From assembly GCA_034190875.2 (NCBI GenBank), contig CM067349.1, positions 1,688,504 through 1,752,503 on the forward strand: 64,000 nucleotides of DNA. The letters are read 5' to 3'. Both the position numbers and the translations under genes were made by a program. This DNA comes from Urechis unicinctus (lineage: Eukaryota; Annelida; Polychaeta; Xenopneusta; Urechidae). Shown one piece after another: positions 24,603 to 48,135 of the stretch. Each line of letters begins with the position of its first letter. The stretch's first letter is position 1. The notes beneath the pieces were generated by a model that saw only the letters and a list, made by a program, of their open reading frames with translations, did not search any database and had not been told where the DNA came from.

Positions 24603-26089
24603 GATACATATTTATTCCCAGATGAATCTGTATGCATGACACTCGTTGACTGATTGGCGTCGGATTCTATTCGAACTTCGCCAAGCGATGACAAGAGTTG
24701 ATTGCATTTTCGTTGTTGTCTACGCGTGACGCACCCGTCGTACATCATTCCACTCATGGACGTGACCCTGTTACGTAGCATATCCTAACAACCACCCTTC
24801 AAATACCCAAACAGACCTAATTCAAACTACTTAGTTTTGAACTATCTAGTGGAATTGACAGCAATACGATAGCTCTTAAGTGTGATTACAGACAGCTAAG
24901 TTAATTCCTTGATGGTTTTACAGGACATTGAGGATTGAGCCATGCACGCGCACCAATCTACAGGTGCACTTTAGCCTCTTTCTGGCCATGCTGTCGACGA
25001 GTTTCTTCACGGTCGTCTTCCATTACATCTACTACAACGCGATCACGTCACCCCACGACGCCATCTACCGACAAAACACGGTACCAACTTCCAACGTTCA
25101 GATATTCTGTACGCTGGCTTCACTGAAGCTGCCCACGTCACCCCACTACGTTTTCTATAGCCAGAATACGGTACCGACTTCAAACTTTTTATGTTCTATG
25201 CGCTGACTTCACTGATGTGCAATTTGTCACGCAATGTCAAGTTTTCTTACCAGAAGGAGTTGCATGTATATTGTAGTGCTTGGATATCAAACGTTTTTAA
25301 GAATCACAACTACAAGCGTTTGCCGAAGAACTATATAATGAGCATCGTTAGCCATGGTATTAAAGTTAGGTAAGGAGTCGGGGCAGCTTAATCATGAGCC
25401 TCATAAGGATCACGATATCTTATGACGGAGCATCAAATTAAACGTTATTGATACTTGCTCAATACCAATCCTGGTGCATCAATTGTTTATGTTGACGTGG
25501 CTAACATCGTTGGCAGTACGTCTAAATGAATGGGCGCAATTAGATCTCGCAGTATCACAATAAACGGTGGCTGGAGAAATGCAAATTGATCTAGCATGTT
25601 TCACGATGGAAACATCAATTAAGGTTACTAGGGTATTATTGAAACTGCGTGTTATGTTAGCATCTAGGCTCGAAGTGAATATCAACTTGTTGATTCCAAT
25701 GTTTTCCGTGTTACAGGTATGGTGCCGCGTTCTGTACACCTTCACGTGTATTGCACGCAGGCTCTGAGGCAGTGTAGAGAAGCTAACCCCCAGAGTCGAG
25801 GGATGTAGACTAGTGAACGTGTAAATTATGCCCATATCACATTCATCACAAGTATACAGCTGTTATGATCATACTACGGAGGCTAGTGTTATCTGACTAA
25901 CCGACATTCTGAGAAGAATTTGCAATCTGTAACAAACTGTCAATTTGCCAATATGTTTTACTTATCTGCAATTCAATTGTATTAGCAAACTGTATGGGTT
26001 GGCAACATGGCATTCGTGTGTAGCAAGCACAAGCTTAAAAAACTGCCTTTCAGATGCAGAAGAAACCAAGCAATTATAAAATATACATA

Positions 26090-27665
<1,576 letters not shown>

Positions 27666-28758
27666 CGATGCGGTTTATATGTCATTCATTTAAATCGTGC
27701 TCAACTCTCCATTGCCCTGTAAGTAGGGCTCAGCATTGTTTGTTATTGCAAGCAAAGCTGCGAGTTTGGCCAGTCGTTTGAAGATGTTTTTCATATCTTT
27801 CCGACAAAGCTGGTGACGGTACTGTAGGTCTGATCGCGATTGTCGCTAAAGCCAAATCTCAGACAATTACAAAAATGAAAGCTTTTGTCATCATTACTAT
27901 CATCAAAAAGGTGATGTTTGCAGCATTCAGGTTAGTCAATTTATGTTGGTTAGGGTTGTGGGAGTAACCCAGTGGTATAAATAGCCAGCGTAGGCAAAGT
28001 GAACCACCTGATCAATACTACAGGATACTTGAGCGTATATACAATCAATGTTGAAATGAATGAATGACACTTCCTTGACCTGTAACAGATCCATGTAATT
28101 AAACCTGCCATCGTATGTCGCATTCGAGATGCTACTAGGCTGGGATCACTCTTGGGTTGGGATGTGAATTTATTACATTTAAATCCTGGTCCGTTTATAA
28201 AAGATGCCTTTTAGGTTGCATAAATCATAGAGCATAACAACAGACAGTAACTTAAGGATTACAGGTATTGTATTAACCCCTCAACTATATGGCAGTAGAG
28301 ATAGAAGTGCGAGTCAAATGGGATTGAACAAGCGTCAGTACTCAAAGTGATTGTGGCTTTTAAGCAGCGACTACTCTCCGCGTGGCACACGCTGTTCTGT
28401 ATCTACAATCACCGACACTCACCTTAAAGATCAAAACTAACGTTTTTTGACATATCCGATTTGTATGTTTCAAAATGAAGGAAGATATCTTTAAATCTAA
28501 CCACGGTAGATAATTTATCATTCTTTCGAGTACGGTGGAAATAAACCCACTGAGAAAGTGCTGCTCGGGTTTAATTACGATTGAATTCCTTGAGTCCATT
28601 TTGCACCAGTTGGTCGCTAGGAGGCAGGTCGCGTGACGTCACGTTTGCTGGTCTTCCCAAAACATATTCTAAGGCGGAATTTAGGAAGCTGAGAAAAATT
28701 ATGCGATCCGCGATTTTTTACCTGCAACTTTCCTTCCTACTTATTGGTATCTAATAAC

Positions 28759-30175
<1,417 letters not shown>

Positions 30176-30190
<15 letters not shown>

Positions 30191-31566
30191 GGACATTTTC
30201 TTCGTAGGATTGAAGCGGCATCGGTGTGCTCCCACAAGGATGTCCTTTTCTGGCTTCTCAAATTGAGCAGCAATAGGGGGTGGAACACTCCTTTCTGCCG
30301 AAAGAACTTTCGCTAGTCTGTAACTGGGATATTTCTGTAACTGGGATATTTCTCACGGAGCACAAATACTTCTGCAATGAGGTTGTCAAAATAATCTGAA
30401 GCACAACCAGTTAATAAAAGATTAGTAATAAATTGTCTTTGAATCATTAAATGGAATGCTTGGTCTTTTGTGCCAGTATAATACCTACATTGATAAATGG
30501 TAACCCTATGGGCACACCAGAGATTCGTTTATCATAATAAATGCCAGCATTACATTATTGTCTAACTCATATTTACACATATTGAACAACAAATCCTGTG
30601 ATATATACCAACCAAAAGTGATGAGATCTTTGACAGGCTTCACCACTGGATCCCCCTGTCTGGACTTCGGATATGACACTCCCCATTGTGACTGACCTTG
30701 TTGAGTGACTGCCTGAGCTCTATTGGAGTTTTCATTAAAGTGCAAAACTGCCAGGAGTAATCTGGAAGTAAAGCACCAACAGTAGCAGATATAACCTGGT
30801 GGTCTGGCATGCCTACATGAGCTGACAATACACCAGCATGTCACAACTTTATAAGCACCAGCACAAACCCATGTTTTTCATCAGGTGTTTGCAATAAATA
30901 CCACACTACAGTCACAGCAAAGCTCAATTAAATAACCTTACTTCCATAGTGGCAAAGGGAAAGTGTACTCCTCATGTAAATGGACCAATTAAACACGGTG
31001 TGTAGTGATCCAAATCCCTAAACAATAAACAGGCAATATCATGCAAGCATTTTGAGATCCCATTGAAACACCTGTTAGCGAGCTGTGGGGCCTTACTTCA
31101 CCAGTAATGCCTTAGGCTTAACACGGCCATGTCATTTGGGTCGTATGATTATTCATTTAAGAAATAAATTTTGCTGTCAATCAAACACAAAGACACAAGC
31201 ATGAATGTGTATGAAAATTGAATGGTCCTAGCTATCTTACCTGTTGACGTCGTCTTCTCTCAAAGGCACCTCGACGTTTCACTAGACCCTGATTCACATC
31301 CACGTATTTGAAAATCGTTGGCATGGCATCTTGGCGAAGCCTAGGTTGTTTTGAAAAGCCCAGACTTCTGAGCAGCTCGGGGTCTGTTTCATAGGCATCC
31401 CTCTCAAAGTGGTCGGAGCAAAGGACAGTATTTTGGTCGGCTTCCAATCCTTCCTCTTCACCTTTACAATCCAATTCTTATGCATGTTTCGGTCTTTCGG
31501 GAACCGAAAGAAACTCTTACCCGACCTCTCGTCGTTTCTACACCCTACCGCACAACAATAAGGCAT
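30176..31566 (-). pseudogene. THAP-domain transposon-type gene, nearly readable
   Basis: Minus-strand exons: 31566-31241 (THAP zinc finger), 30761-30609 and 30317-30176 (stop). The finger reads MPYCCAVGCRNDERSGKSFF, RFPKDRNMHKNWIVKVKRKDW, then LCSDHFERDAYETDP and DAMPTIF, giving the C2CH ligands (YCCAVGC, CSDH) and the AVPTIF-like end. A one-base slip in an A-run after WKPTK splits it into two frames; it could be a real lesion or a sequencing error. The second exon reads LLLAVLHFNENSNRAQ and FGVSYPKS-like VSYPKSRQGDP, a block found near the C terminus of large invertebrate THAP/YqaJ-type transposon proteins; the last reads PPPIAAQFEKPEKDILVGA and HRCRFNPTKK. The nuclease or transposase core is not seen between exons. 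Donor GTAAGATAG and the acceptors are good. Confidence 0.75.
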
Positions 31567-31569
31567 AGT

Positions 31570-32190
31570 CCAAACTGTGAGTGTAACAAACCGTGAAGAA
31601 CCGTTTTATAAACCATCAACGAGCCCCGACGAAAATGGCGAAGTTTGTTGACCTTCGTGATCAGCGAGCATCGAGCAGCGAATGTGACGTCACGGGCCGA
31701 ATAATTCCGAACGTTGCCGAGCGGGAAGTTCAACGAGTGGAAGACGAAAACATACACTTTAAAATCATTTTTTAAAGGAATAGGGTGCTCCAAAGTAACC
31801 GCTATTGTTATGAATACCATTATTGAAGTTTATTCTTTCGAATTGCGCTTTAAAAACAAATTGTGTCTGTGATCTTTAAAGAACGTGTTCGTTTGTCAAA
31901 GCATGATGCTGCAGATAAGATCAGAAGCATCGGAAGATGGGACTAATACGATAGGGCTATCAACTAGTGGTACGATAATGAACTACACATCCATTGCCAA
32001 ACGTCCAATGCGAAATAATCTTATATGACATCAGAGAGCATAATGTACACAATTCCACCACATGTCCAAGCACATTCTCAACCAATCCTTCTTATACAAT
32101 GAGCTCATTTCAATATGAATTTTTTTACTGCACCTTTTTCTGTAAGAAATCAGTGATTATTCTTTATGGGGCATAAGTCGAGTATTGGTC
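31570..32190. other. Region upstream of the THAP gene
   Basis: No gene is recognised. The first about 200 bp would hold the THAP gene promoter and is less AT-rich than its surroundings, with TGACGTCA at 31683-31690. A TGACGTCA also lies at 28635-28642, near the other end of the pair. Whether these mark element ends is unknown. Confidence 0.35.
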
Positions 32191-34830
32191 ATTTGTGTTC
32201 ATGCAAATTCGATGTTTGTTTACATCGTGTATTTACTCAGTCTGTAAATATACTTGTCATGGTTTTTTTCTTCCATTCAAGTGGAACCGGCGAGAAGCAG
32301 ATCCACTCTATACCCAGGGTTCAATGTACCAGCATTAATTGCGTCGACCAGGCTCCCTCAATGCTTATCACCTGAGTGAGCGTTTAGTACTGGCAACGTC
32401 ACATCACACTAAATTGTCTATACGCCCTATGCGCGTCCATTACTGCGTGAGAAGGGTACATCACAGCTCTTGCATCAGTGACCGCTCACATCAGAAGTAA
32501 CCCTTGAGAGCCAATAATCATCACTCTTACATTCCCTTGACGCCGCCCCTGTCGCCGCCTCTGATGCTGCTGCTGCCTCTGTTGCTGTAGCTATTGCCGC
32601 TGGCTGCTCTTACGGCGCCAGCTGGTGGTAACGACAGGTAGCTTATAACATGCGCTATGACGCGCTTGGGCTCATTTAAGCGTCAACGCGCGATTCAACC
32701 TCAGTCTCTATACAGATGCTGATTGCAAAAGCTAATATAATTTGCTCTGTTACACTTTAGAAGGCCACTTTCAGGATAACAATACAGACGCAGTGTCGCT
32801 GGCAGACGCACGGAGTCTCACTTCACTCTCAGTGTCATTGTCATTGGGTGAGTAAACAATAACGTGGTATAGGATCTATAAGCAGAGCATGGATTGCTCG
32901 GCGTATTGGTTCTGTTGTGTACTATGACAATTAAGTTGGCTGAATAAGTCAAAGGCACAAACGGTTTTCAGGGATTCATTTTTCTTGCTAAAACAACCAC
33001 TTGATGCATCACTTCGTTGATTGGCTGAATAAGCGGATAAAATGCTCTTAAATGCACTCGCATATAAATATATGCCGTAACAAGGGCAACCTGCATTGCA
33101 GTAATGGATCACTATGTTGCCGGTTCATTTCACCAAGATGGGTAGCCTTATTCACGGCATGACTCCATCGCGCGCGTTTTCATGTGGGTGGATAAACTTT
33201 CAAAGAGAGAACCCACGTCCAACTGGGTGTAAACCTAGAATCCCGAGATAACGAGATTATGAATATGTGATACTCGTAAATTCATTGTGAGAAACTCACA
33301 TGTAGCAATGGCCAGTTGCATAGTGTCTACTGTGCAAGGGTCAGTTGAGAGTTGTAACAATATCCTATTGTTTGTTCCACCATAATTGATGAATGCTCCA
33401 GGTTTTGTCAATTCCTTATAAATGTCATTAGTAGAATTAGCAATGAAGTCTGGGGTCTTATGCATTACTTTTTGTGGCTATCACACAATTCATTTTGTTC
33501 GTCTCTCACTACTTCTGTCATCACAATCACCACGTTTATTTCTTAAAATCTAAACATATAACCAAAGGCATATACATTTTATCGCTCACTTAACAAGAAA
33601 ATCTTCTTCACTCATTTTATGTGATCAATCCTTAGTAAAATCGATTAAAACATAAAACCGGTACTTTGTGTGGTTTAATTTAATTCAAATAACTAACACT
33701 AAATTTCCATTGCTGGTGGTTGGAGACATAGAATACGACTTTTTGCCGCATTTCTACCAGCACCCGTTGGTGTCGGAATGGGGCGGCTATATGTATTCAG
33801 CTGTGATAATAGGCCTCTTCATCTGCTCAAATTCCCACCCAACCTAACCCCACACCCTTCATTAGCTCATTTCTACCTATCACACTGCATCGAGCACTAA
33901 GAGTCTGCGGCAGATCTCACCACTGCAAACATCACACTCTTTTAAAACCTGTTATCTTATCGCTACCATATATTATTCCACCTTCATTCCACCTGTTTTC
34001 ATATATGTTTTTTTATCATCCCTGGTTTCCCTTGATTATGCCTTTCACAATCACTCTGGTACACACACTCACATCTGTGAGCGGTACTGTCACAAGACTT
34101 TAAGGCAACTGTTAAATAGTCGTATGATCTCACCGGCTAAACTATGAGGCTCATTATCCTCGTTATGGAATCGTCCCTCACAAGTTTCAACCTGATTCCT
34201 CCTTTGAATCCTCATTCCCATGTACTATGTTTGTAACTTTCGATGCAGCTTACCCCAATATACCAGGTGTGCGCGTGAACTTCATTTATCGTAACATGAG
34301 CCGGCTGTGCGGTTAAACTAGAGGCCTCCCGCACCATCCTTTGGACTTTCCCCATGTTTTTACCCCCCCCCAGGTATTATTGTTTATCGTAACATTGCAC
34401 GCATCCGCACCATCCCTTCCCCCATTTATACCCCCCATCCACTCTCTTACATCCCCAACATCGCCTCACATCCCTCATCCAGTCAATATCCCTAATTCTC
34501 TCAAACATCTCTAACTCTGCCAGCATCCTCTATTTCGTCAACATCTCTCACTCCTCGTACCCCTCTCTCTCATCAACATCCCAATATCCCACTCCTCCTA
34601 TACCCCCCTCTCTCCCAATAGCATCCCCAACTGCCCAACATCCTTCGCTCTCCGGAGTTCACCGAGATCGGCGAGAAATTATGGGGCCGACGCTGGAACT
34701 ACTTAATATAGGCGTTACATTAATACTGTGCCGCCTCCAGCCACGACAAAGTATAATGTATTCAACAACCCACATTGCGGCGTTTTATTACTAAGCAAGC
34801 TTATTTATCTTTATGGGGACTTAATGCAAA
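32190..34830 (+). repeat. Dispersed repeat R1, copy 3
   Basis: This is the longest R1 copy. It aligns at 32190-33480 with 5040-6650, and at 32700-32880 and 34400-34830 with R1 copy 2. A GCAGATCTCACC...CTGC-type block near 33890-33925 also resembles 12970-13010. It encodes no recognised protein. Its ends are not defined. Confidence 0.6.
34320..34660 (+). repeat. Pyrimidine-rich tract
   Basis: C/T-rich sequence with imperfect TCCCATATCCC/CAACATC units, within R1 copy 3; related to the CCACCC-rich stretch at 18640-18750 of copy 2. Confidence 0.6.
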
Positions 34831-35034
34831 ATTGGTACCTTTGATATCGTCTGGTCGTGTAGATTATGAGTCGCTTTAGCTTATGCAGAATGGATATTAT
34901 TTCTGGCGGTGTGCTTCAGATTAGATCTGAGTCATTGGATCAGGTAAATGCTAGCCGTACATCAATGAATATATAAACGTTATGCAGTGCGGCCAATGTC
35001 ATAAAACGATACAAAACAAATATGAATATATGTA

Positions 35035-35255
<221 letters not shown>

Positions 35256-36395
35256 GGAAAGAATATGCACCTAGCAAGAAAATAACCTTCGTAGTCCTGA
35301 GAAATGTGTGTTATTTTGCGTATACTTTTTTACATTTAACTTGCGTTGCCATTAGGAATTGTGACGTCCTGTATACGCGAACGGTCGTATGATGGTAATT
35401 GACAGTGGACCGTTTTCATATACCCATGTGAAGCAATCATGACTAATATCAGTTTAGTATTCGTCCCTCAAATGAGACCTACCTTGGAAACGACCGACCA
35501 CCGACTTGATACATATTTTGTTTGACAACAAAAACATGCTACATAAACATTGTCACAAATAATTAACCAAAGCGAGGCTCTTATCGCCCGTAGGAAAACA
35601 GTTCGTGAGTTGTTAACTATTGTGAGTTGTGCTAATAGTCGGAATGACCACCGACTTGTCTGGTTCCACTAGCATGCTCAGGTGATCAGCAAACACGTTT
35701 TCGCTCTCGGTTCCACTCTCGCCAATTCACACAAGCTGTATATCCTGACCAAGTGACACCATCGGCCCACACTATCACCAGATTTGTTCACTACAGTGTA
35801 CCGCGCAGCACGAGTGTTATAAATGTTCTCCTGGAGTAGGCTCAGTTCCTTCTACTTGGTTCAATGAAAGAATGCACCTGTGTGTTTTTTGGCCATTCGA
35901 GTTCGAATATGACCTCTGGTTGCCTGGCAGGAGTGTAAGGTTTTGGTGTATTGATAAGGGTTAGAAGTTGAACCTTTATAACAAGGTATTTGAAATGCGT
36001 AAGTGGGTCATCACTGCGTGGACACGTCTGAAATGTTAATAACTGCATACATTCTGTGAAGATAGCATTAATACATACATTCGTGTGAGCAAGATGAGTT
36101 TGGTTGCAATGGATGAAATGCGAGGGCAGTCTATTTAATGGATTGAGAGCAAGATATGAGGGTTTGATTGACAAATAATGGATTGATGGGGGAGAGCTGT
36201 GTTTGTAAGATCGATCATATTTGATCATGGAGCATCATCCTGATGGGGATCAGCAGCTGTTTTGTAAGATCGATCATATACTGATCATGATTCTATATCA
36301 TCCTAATTAACAAGCAAGGAGATCAACACACACCACACGATCCTAACACCAGCCTACATCACACTATCATAGATCAAATTAATTGTACATTATTA
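35256..36395. other. Unannotated stretch with a short direct duplication
   Basis: No gene is recognised; a 128-residue minus-strand open frame at 35842-36228 has no family features. A TTTGTAAGATCGATCATAT-containing segment occurs twice (near 36200 and 36260). Confidence 0.4.
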
Positions 36396-39075
36396 ACGCA
36401 TCAGTCAACATCACATGATTAAGGCATCAGGCTACATAAACATGATTAAGGCTTCAGTAAACATCAGATGATTAAGGCATCAGTCTACATCATATATTTA
36501 AGGCATCAGTCAACATCACATGATTAAGGCATCAGGCTACATCACATGATTAAGGCTTCAGTAAACATCACATGATTAAGGCTTCAGTAAATATCACATG
36601 ATTAAGGCATCAGTCTACATCACATGATTAAGGCATCTGTCTACATCACATATTTAAGGCATCAGTCAACATCACATGATTAAGACATCGGGCTACATCA
36701 CATGATTAAGGCTTCAGTAAACATCACATGATTAAGGCATCAGTCTACATCACATGATTAAGGCATCATCACATGATTAAGGCATCAGTCTACATCACAT
36801 GATTAAGGCATCAGTCAACATCACAAGAGGCATCAAAGTTTTCAGTCAACATCATGATTACGGCATCAGTCTACATCACATGATTAAGGCATCAGTCTAC
36901 ATCACATGATTAATGGCATCAGTCTACATCACATGATTAAGGCATCAGTCTACATCACATGATTAAGGCATAAGGCTACATACATCACATGATTAAGGCT
37001 TCAGTAAGACATCAGTCTAATCACATGATTAAGGCATCAGTCTACATGATCACACGATTAAGGTCATCAGTCTAGATCAGTCTAGATCACATGATTAAGG
37101 ATCATCTAGATCACATCAGTCTAGATCACATGATTAAGCATCAGTCTAGATCACATGATTATCACATCAGTCTAGATCACATGATTAAGGCATCAGTCTA
37201 GATCACATGATTAACAAGGACATCAGTCTAGATCACATGATTAAGACATCAGTCTAGATCACATGATTAAGACATCAGTCTAGATCACATGATTAAGGCA
37301 TCAGTCTAGATCACATGATTAAGACATCAGTCTAGATCACATGATTAAGACATCAGTCTAGATCACATGATTAAGACATCAGTCTAGATCACATGATTAA
37401 GGCATCAGTCTAGATCACATGATTAAGGCATCAGTCTAGATCACATGATTAAGGCATCAGTCTAGATCACATGATTAATCAGTCTAGGCATTAAGGCATC
37501 AGTCTAGATCACATGATTAAGGCATCAGTCTAGATCACATGATTAAGGCATCAGTCTAGATCACATGATTAAGGCATCAGTCTAGATCACATGATTAAGG
37601 CATCAGTCTAGATCACATGATTAAGGCATCAGTCTGATCACATGATTAAGGCATCAGTCTAGATCACATGATTAAGGCATCAGTCTAGATCACATGATTA
37701 AGGCATCAGTCTAGATCACATGATTAAGGCATCAGTCTAGATCACATGATTAAGGCATCAGTCTAGATCACATGATTAAGGCATCAGTCAGATCACATGA
37801 TTAAGGCATCAGTCATCATCATGATTAAGCATCAGTCTAGATCACATGATTAAGGCATCAGTCTAGATCACATGATTAAGGCATCAGTCTAGATCACATG
37901 ATTAAGGCATCAGTCTAGATCACATGATTAAGGCATCAGTCTAGATCACATGATTAAGGCATCAGTCTAGATCACATGATTAAGGCATCAGTCTAGATCA
38001 CATGATTAAGGCATCAGTCTAGATCACATGATTAAGGCATCAGTCTAGATCACATGATTGATTAAGGCATTCAGGCATCAGTCTAGATCACATGATTCAT
38101 CATGATTAAGGCATCAGTCTAGATCACATGATTAAGGCATCAGTCTAGATCACATGATTAAGGCATCAGTCTACATCACATGATTAAGGCATCAGTCTAG
38201 ATCACATGATTAAGGCATCAGTCTACATCACATGATTAAGGCATCAGTCTCACATGATTAAGGCATCAGTCACATCACATGATTAAGGCATCAGTCTAGA
38301 TCACATGATTAAGGCATCAGTCTAGATCACATGATTAAGGCATCAGTCTAGATCACATGATTAAGGCATCAGTCTAGATCACATGATTAAGGCATCAGTC
38401 TAGATCACATGATTAAGACATCAGTCTAGATCACATGATTAAGGCATCAGTCTAGATCACATGATTAAGGCATCAGTCTAGATCACATGATTAAGGCATC
38501 AGTCTAGATCACATGATTAAGGCATCAGTCTAGATCACATGATTAAGGCATCAGTCTAGATCACATGATTAAGGCATCAGTCTAGATCACATGATTAAGG
38601 CATCAGTCTAGATCACATGATTAAGGCATCAGTCTAGATCACATGATTAAGGCATCAGTCTAGATCACATGATTAAGGCATCAGTCTAGATCACATGATT
38701 AAGCACATCAGTCTAGATCACATGATTAAGGCATCAGTCTAGATCATCAGTCTACATCACATGATTAAGGCATCAGTCTACATCACATGATTAAGGCATC
38801 AGTCTAGATCACATGATTAAGGCATCAGTCTACATCACATGATTAAGGCATCAGTCTACATCACATGATTAAGGCATCAGTCTAGATCACATGATTAAGA
38901 CATCAGTCTATGATCACATGATTAAGATTAAGGCATCAGTCTACATCACATGATTCATCAGTCTGATCACATGATTAAGGCATCAGTCTACATCACATGA
39001 TTAAGGCATCAGTCTACATCACATGATTAAGGCATCAGTCTACATCACATGAGTAAGACATCAGTCTACACTAAA
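36396..39075 (+). repeat. 26-bp satellite array, about 100 copies
   Basis: Continuous head-to-tail 26-bp monomers, consensus AGGCATCAGTC followed by TAGATCACATGATTA. The core (about 37060-38740) is dominated by the CTAGATCAC form. The left edge (36396-37050) carries CTACATCAC, CAACATCAC and AAACATCAC forms and the right edge returns to CTACATCAC. Scattered partial monomers mark unequal exchange. Every standard monomer contains TCACATGA, an E-box. Confidence 0.98.
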
Positions 39076-39079
39076 TGAT

Positions 39080-40284
39080 CATGATACTAGCCTTTTACAT
39101 GATCATAACATCGACCTACTTTTCTTGATATTTGTGTCAGCCTGTTTTTATCAGGCTTTTGTTTCATCCTGTTTTGTAGGTAAAGGCGTCATCCCGACAA
39201 CCTAGATATACCTAATTTGTCATATTATTGCATGATTGTATCAGTTAAAGTAACCGAATAATGATATTAACCTTAAGTGATAACTGCCCAATAGCCCTGG
39301 TTGTGGCCCCAAATCGTTGTATCAGCCAAATTACCAAAATGATGGCTTCAGCATAATATTTCCATTCACTGCGTAATTGTAGGCGACTAAGGCCGCAAAG
39401 TGCCACATCATCCATACAAGCTGCAATTATAGAACAACTACCCGGTGTAGGGGCTGAAAAGCGTTATTGTTCTGTCGACATGTTTCCGTCCTTATCAATC
39501 GTCATTTAGGGGCGTCTCACTTCCATGACGCCTTCGTAGCCCACTTAATTCACAGCGCGGGCATTAATCTAGTGTTACCACCAAGCCAAAAGGTCGTTCC
39601 CAACTCGCGGGCCACAGCTTTGAAACAGTTAGCACGATGAGTATATCACTGCACTCTTACAACGAAGAGGAGAGCAGTGTGGTTTTAACTAGCAACAACA
39701 CTCAAAACAAGACGTGCCACTTACCTCGTTGTGATAAAACTCTCCACTAAAGCACCTCTACAAACTTCAACGCCTCGTTAGGCGGCCAGCACGACATGAT
39801 GCTATCTTTGTAATGCCTCTGAAAACTGCGAGCCAAAAAACTTAAAGTCTCTGTGAGGACCCTCAAACGCTCATATGTCTTCTTACAGTTATATATCGAG
39901 ATAATCAATACACAAGAAAAATGAGACATTCTTAAATGAGGGCAAGGCAGATTGTGCCATGGTATGTTCGGTGCTCTGGTGATGCTGGTGTTCTCCGTCT
40001 GTGGTGTGTAAGCCAACAACACTGGCAGCTAAGCGCCCCGACAGACCAAGACGTGCGTGTCTTATCAGGAGGTGCGCAATTAGTTGTACTCACCATCAGC
40101 TGATCGAGGTCCCTGGCTAATATCAGGGCTGTCTTTCAAGTCGGCCCCATTATCAATAATATCAGCAGTGAAATGCGCTATTTACATCGCCTAACAACAA
40201 TGGTTTTCAGATGAAAGCTGGCCACCACTGAGACGAATGTATCCCGGAATTGTGAGGAATAAGCAGAGCTATTGCTGAAGTGGA
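39080..40284. other. Unannotated stretch upstream of the GPCR gene
   Basis: No exon is recognised. It should hold the promoter and perhaps a signal-peptide exon of the receptor gene, but I cannot point to either. Confidence 0.4.
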
Positions 40285-45625
<5,341 letters not shown>

Positions 45626-46354
45626 CACTTCAAGGCATATACCACGTCGACAAGACGTTCAGCTTTGAAGCTTCCTGCGCGATTGTCATGCGTTGTGCTA
45701 CGACGGGACAGATGCAGGCCACAATACGCTCCTCACGATGCAGAGGACCGCGATTTATAGTCCCTAATGTCCACACCATGGCTCCATCACCTTCACAATA
45801 GGCCCGTTGCGACGAGATATCGATTTCCAGCACATGTTGGCACATTCTGTCTACAAAACGAGCCATTTTCTCCAGCCACTGAATCGGTGTATATTTCAAT
45901 GAGTACATGACATCCTCATTGGCTTACAAACGCAAAACATGAGACCACATGCGAAAACGCATACAGAATGCGCAGACTTTTGTTGTGCGAAAGTAGAAAG
46001 AAAAACGCAAATGTGTTGAATGAATATGTGCGCCTTTAATTCCAACGAACCCGGACATTGTATAATTCATTGCTATATCTGTTGTAATATATCAGTCATC
46101 ATTGATTCGAATGTAAAATGTCTTTGTGACGATTCATAAATAAGAAAATGATAAATTGCTTACGAATTGAACAGCGAAATGAAATGATACTTACATGCAG
46201 AAATCTACTTTTGAATCAATCCCAACAGATTATCTCCTAACTAATTGTTGTTGCCAAAGGGATGTGGACATTTATTTCGGTATGGTTAAATTAAAATCAA
46301 GCGTAGCAAAATGTACAATTCTATCTTTTCTAGAGGCTTCCCTGTGGTGTGATC

Positions 46355-46440
46355 GCTTCCGGATTTGAACCAATATTACTCTGTTGTTCAGACACTAATG
46401 AGCTTTGTGACTACATCCTACAATGTTATAACTGATATGA
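46355..46440 (-). repeat. tRNA-like fragment
   Basis: The minus strand carries a B-box (GGTTCAAATCC) preceded by AAGCTCATTAGTGTCTGA, resembling the D-arm side of a tRNA or a tRNA-derived SINE. Stem pairing is poor, so it is not called as a working tRNA. Confidence 0.4.
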
Positions 46441-46556
46441 ACATCGCAGTTTCATTCCTTCAATAGCCGTGTAAACCTACTGGTAATACTATCACAGTCA
46501 TATGTCCATGCCGGGGTATAAACGCTTTTATAGAAAATCCTATTTTCTTAAAGCTC

Positions 46557-46562
46557 AATAAA
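46557..46562 (+). terminator. Candidate polyadenylation signal
   Basis: The first AATAAA I see after the GPCR stop codon, about 930 bp downstream. It is only a candidate, as the hexamer is common in AT-rich DNA. Confidence 0.2.
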
Positions 46563-46569
46563 ACAGCAT

Positions 46570-48135
<1,566 letters not shown>

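Noticed and set aside
31683-31690. TGACGTCA near both ends of the P2X7C/THAP pair as transposon termini
   Set aside because: An 8-bp palindrome alone is weak; flanking sequences at 28.6 and 31.7 kb do not form clear inverted repeats.
35842-36228. 128-residue frame on - next to the satellite
   Set aside because: No family features; it may be chance.
36396-39075. Regular 26-bp repeats considered as a CRISPR-like array
   Set aside because: There are no unique spacers; units are directly adjacent, and this is an animal genome. It is a satellite.
45630-45908. 92-residue frame on - just after the GPCR stop
   Set aside because: No recognisable domain; most likely antisense to the receptor 3' UTR.
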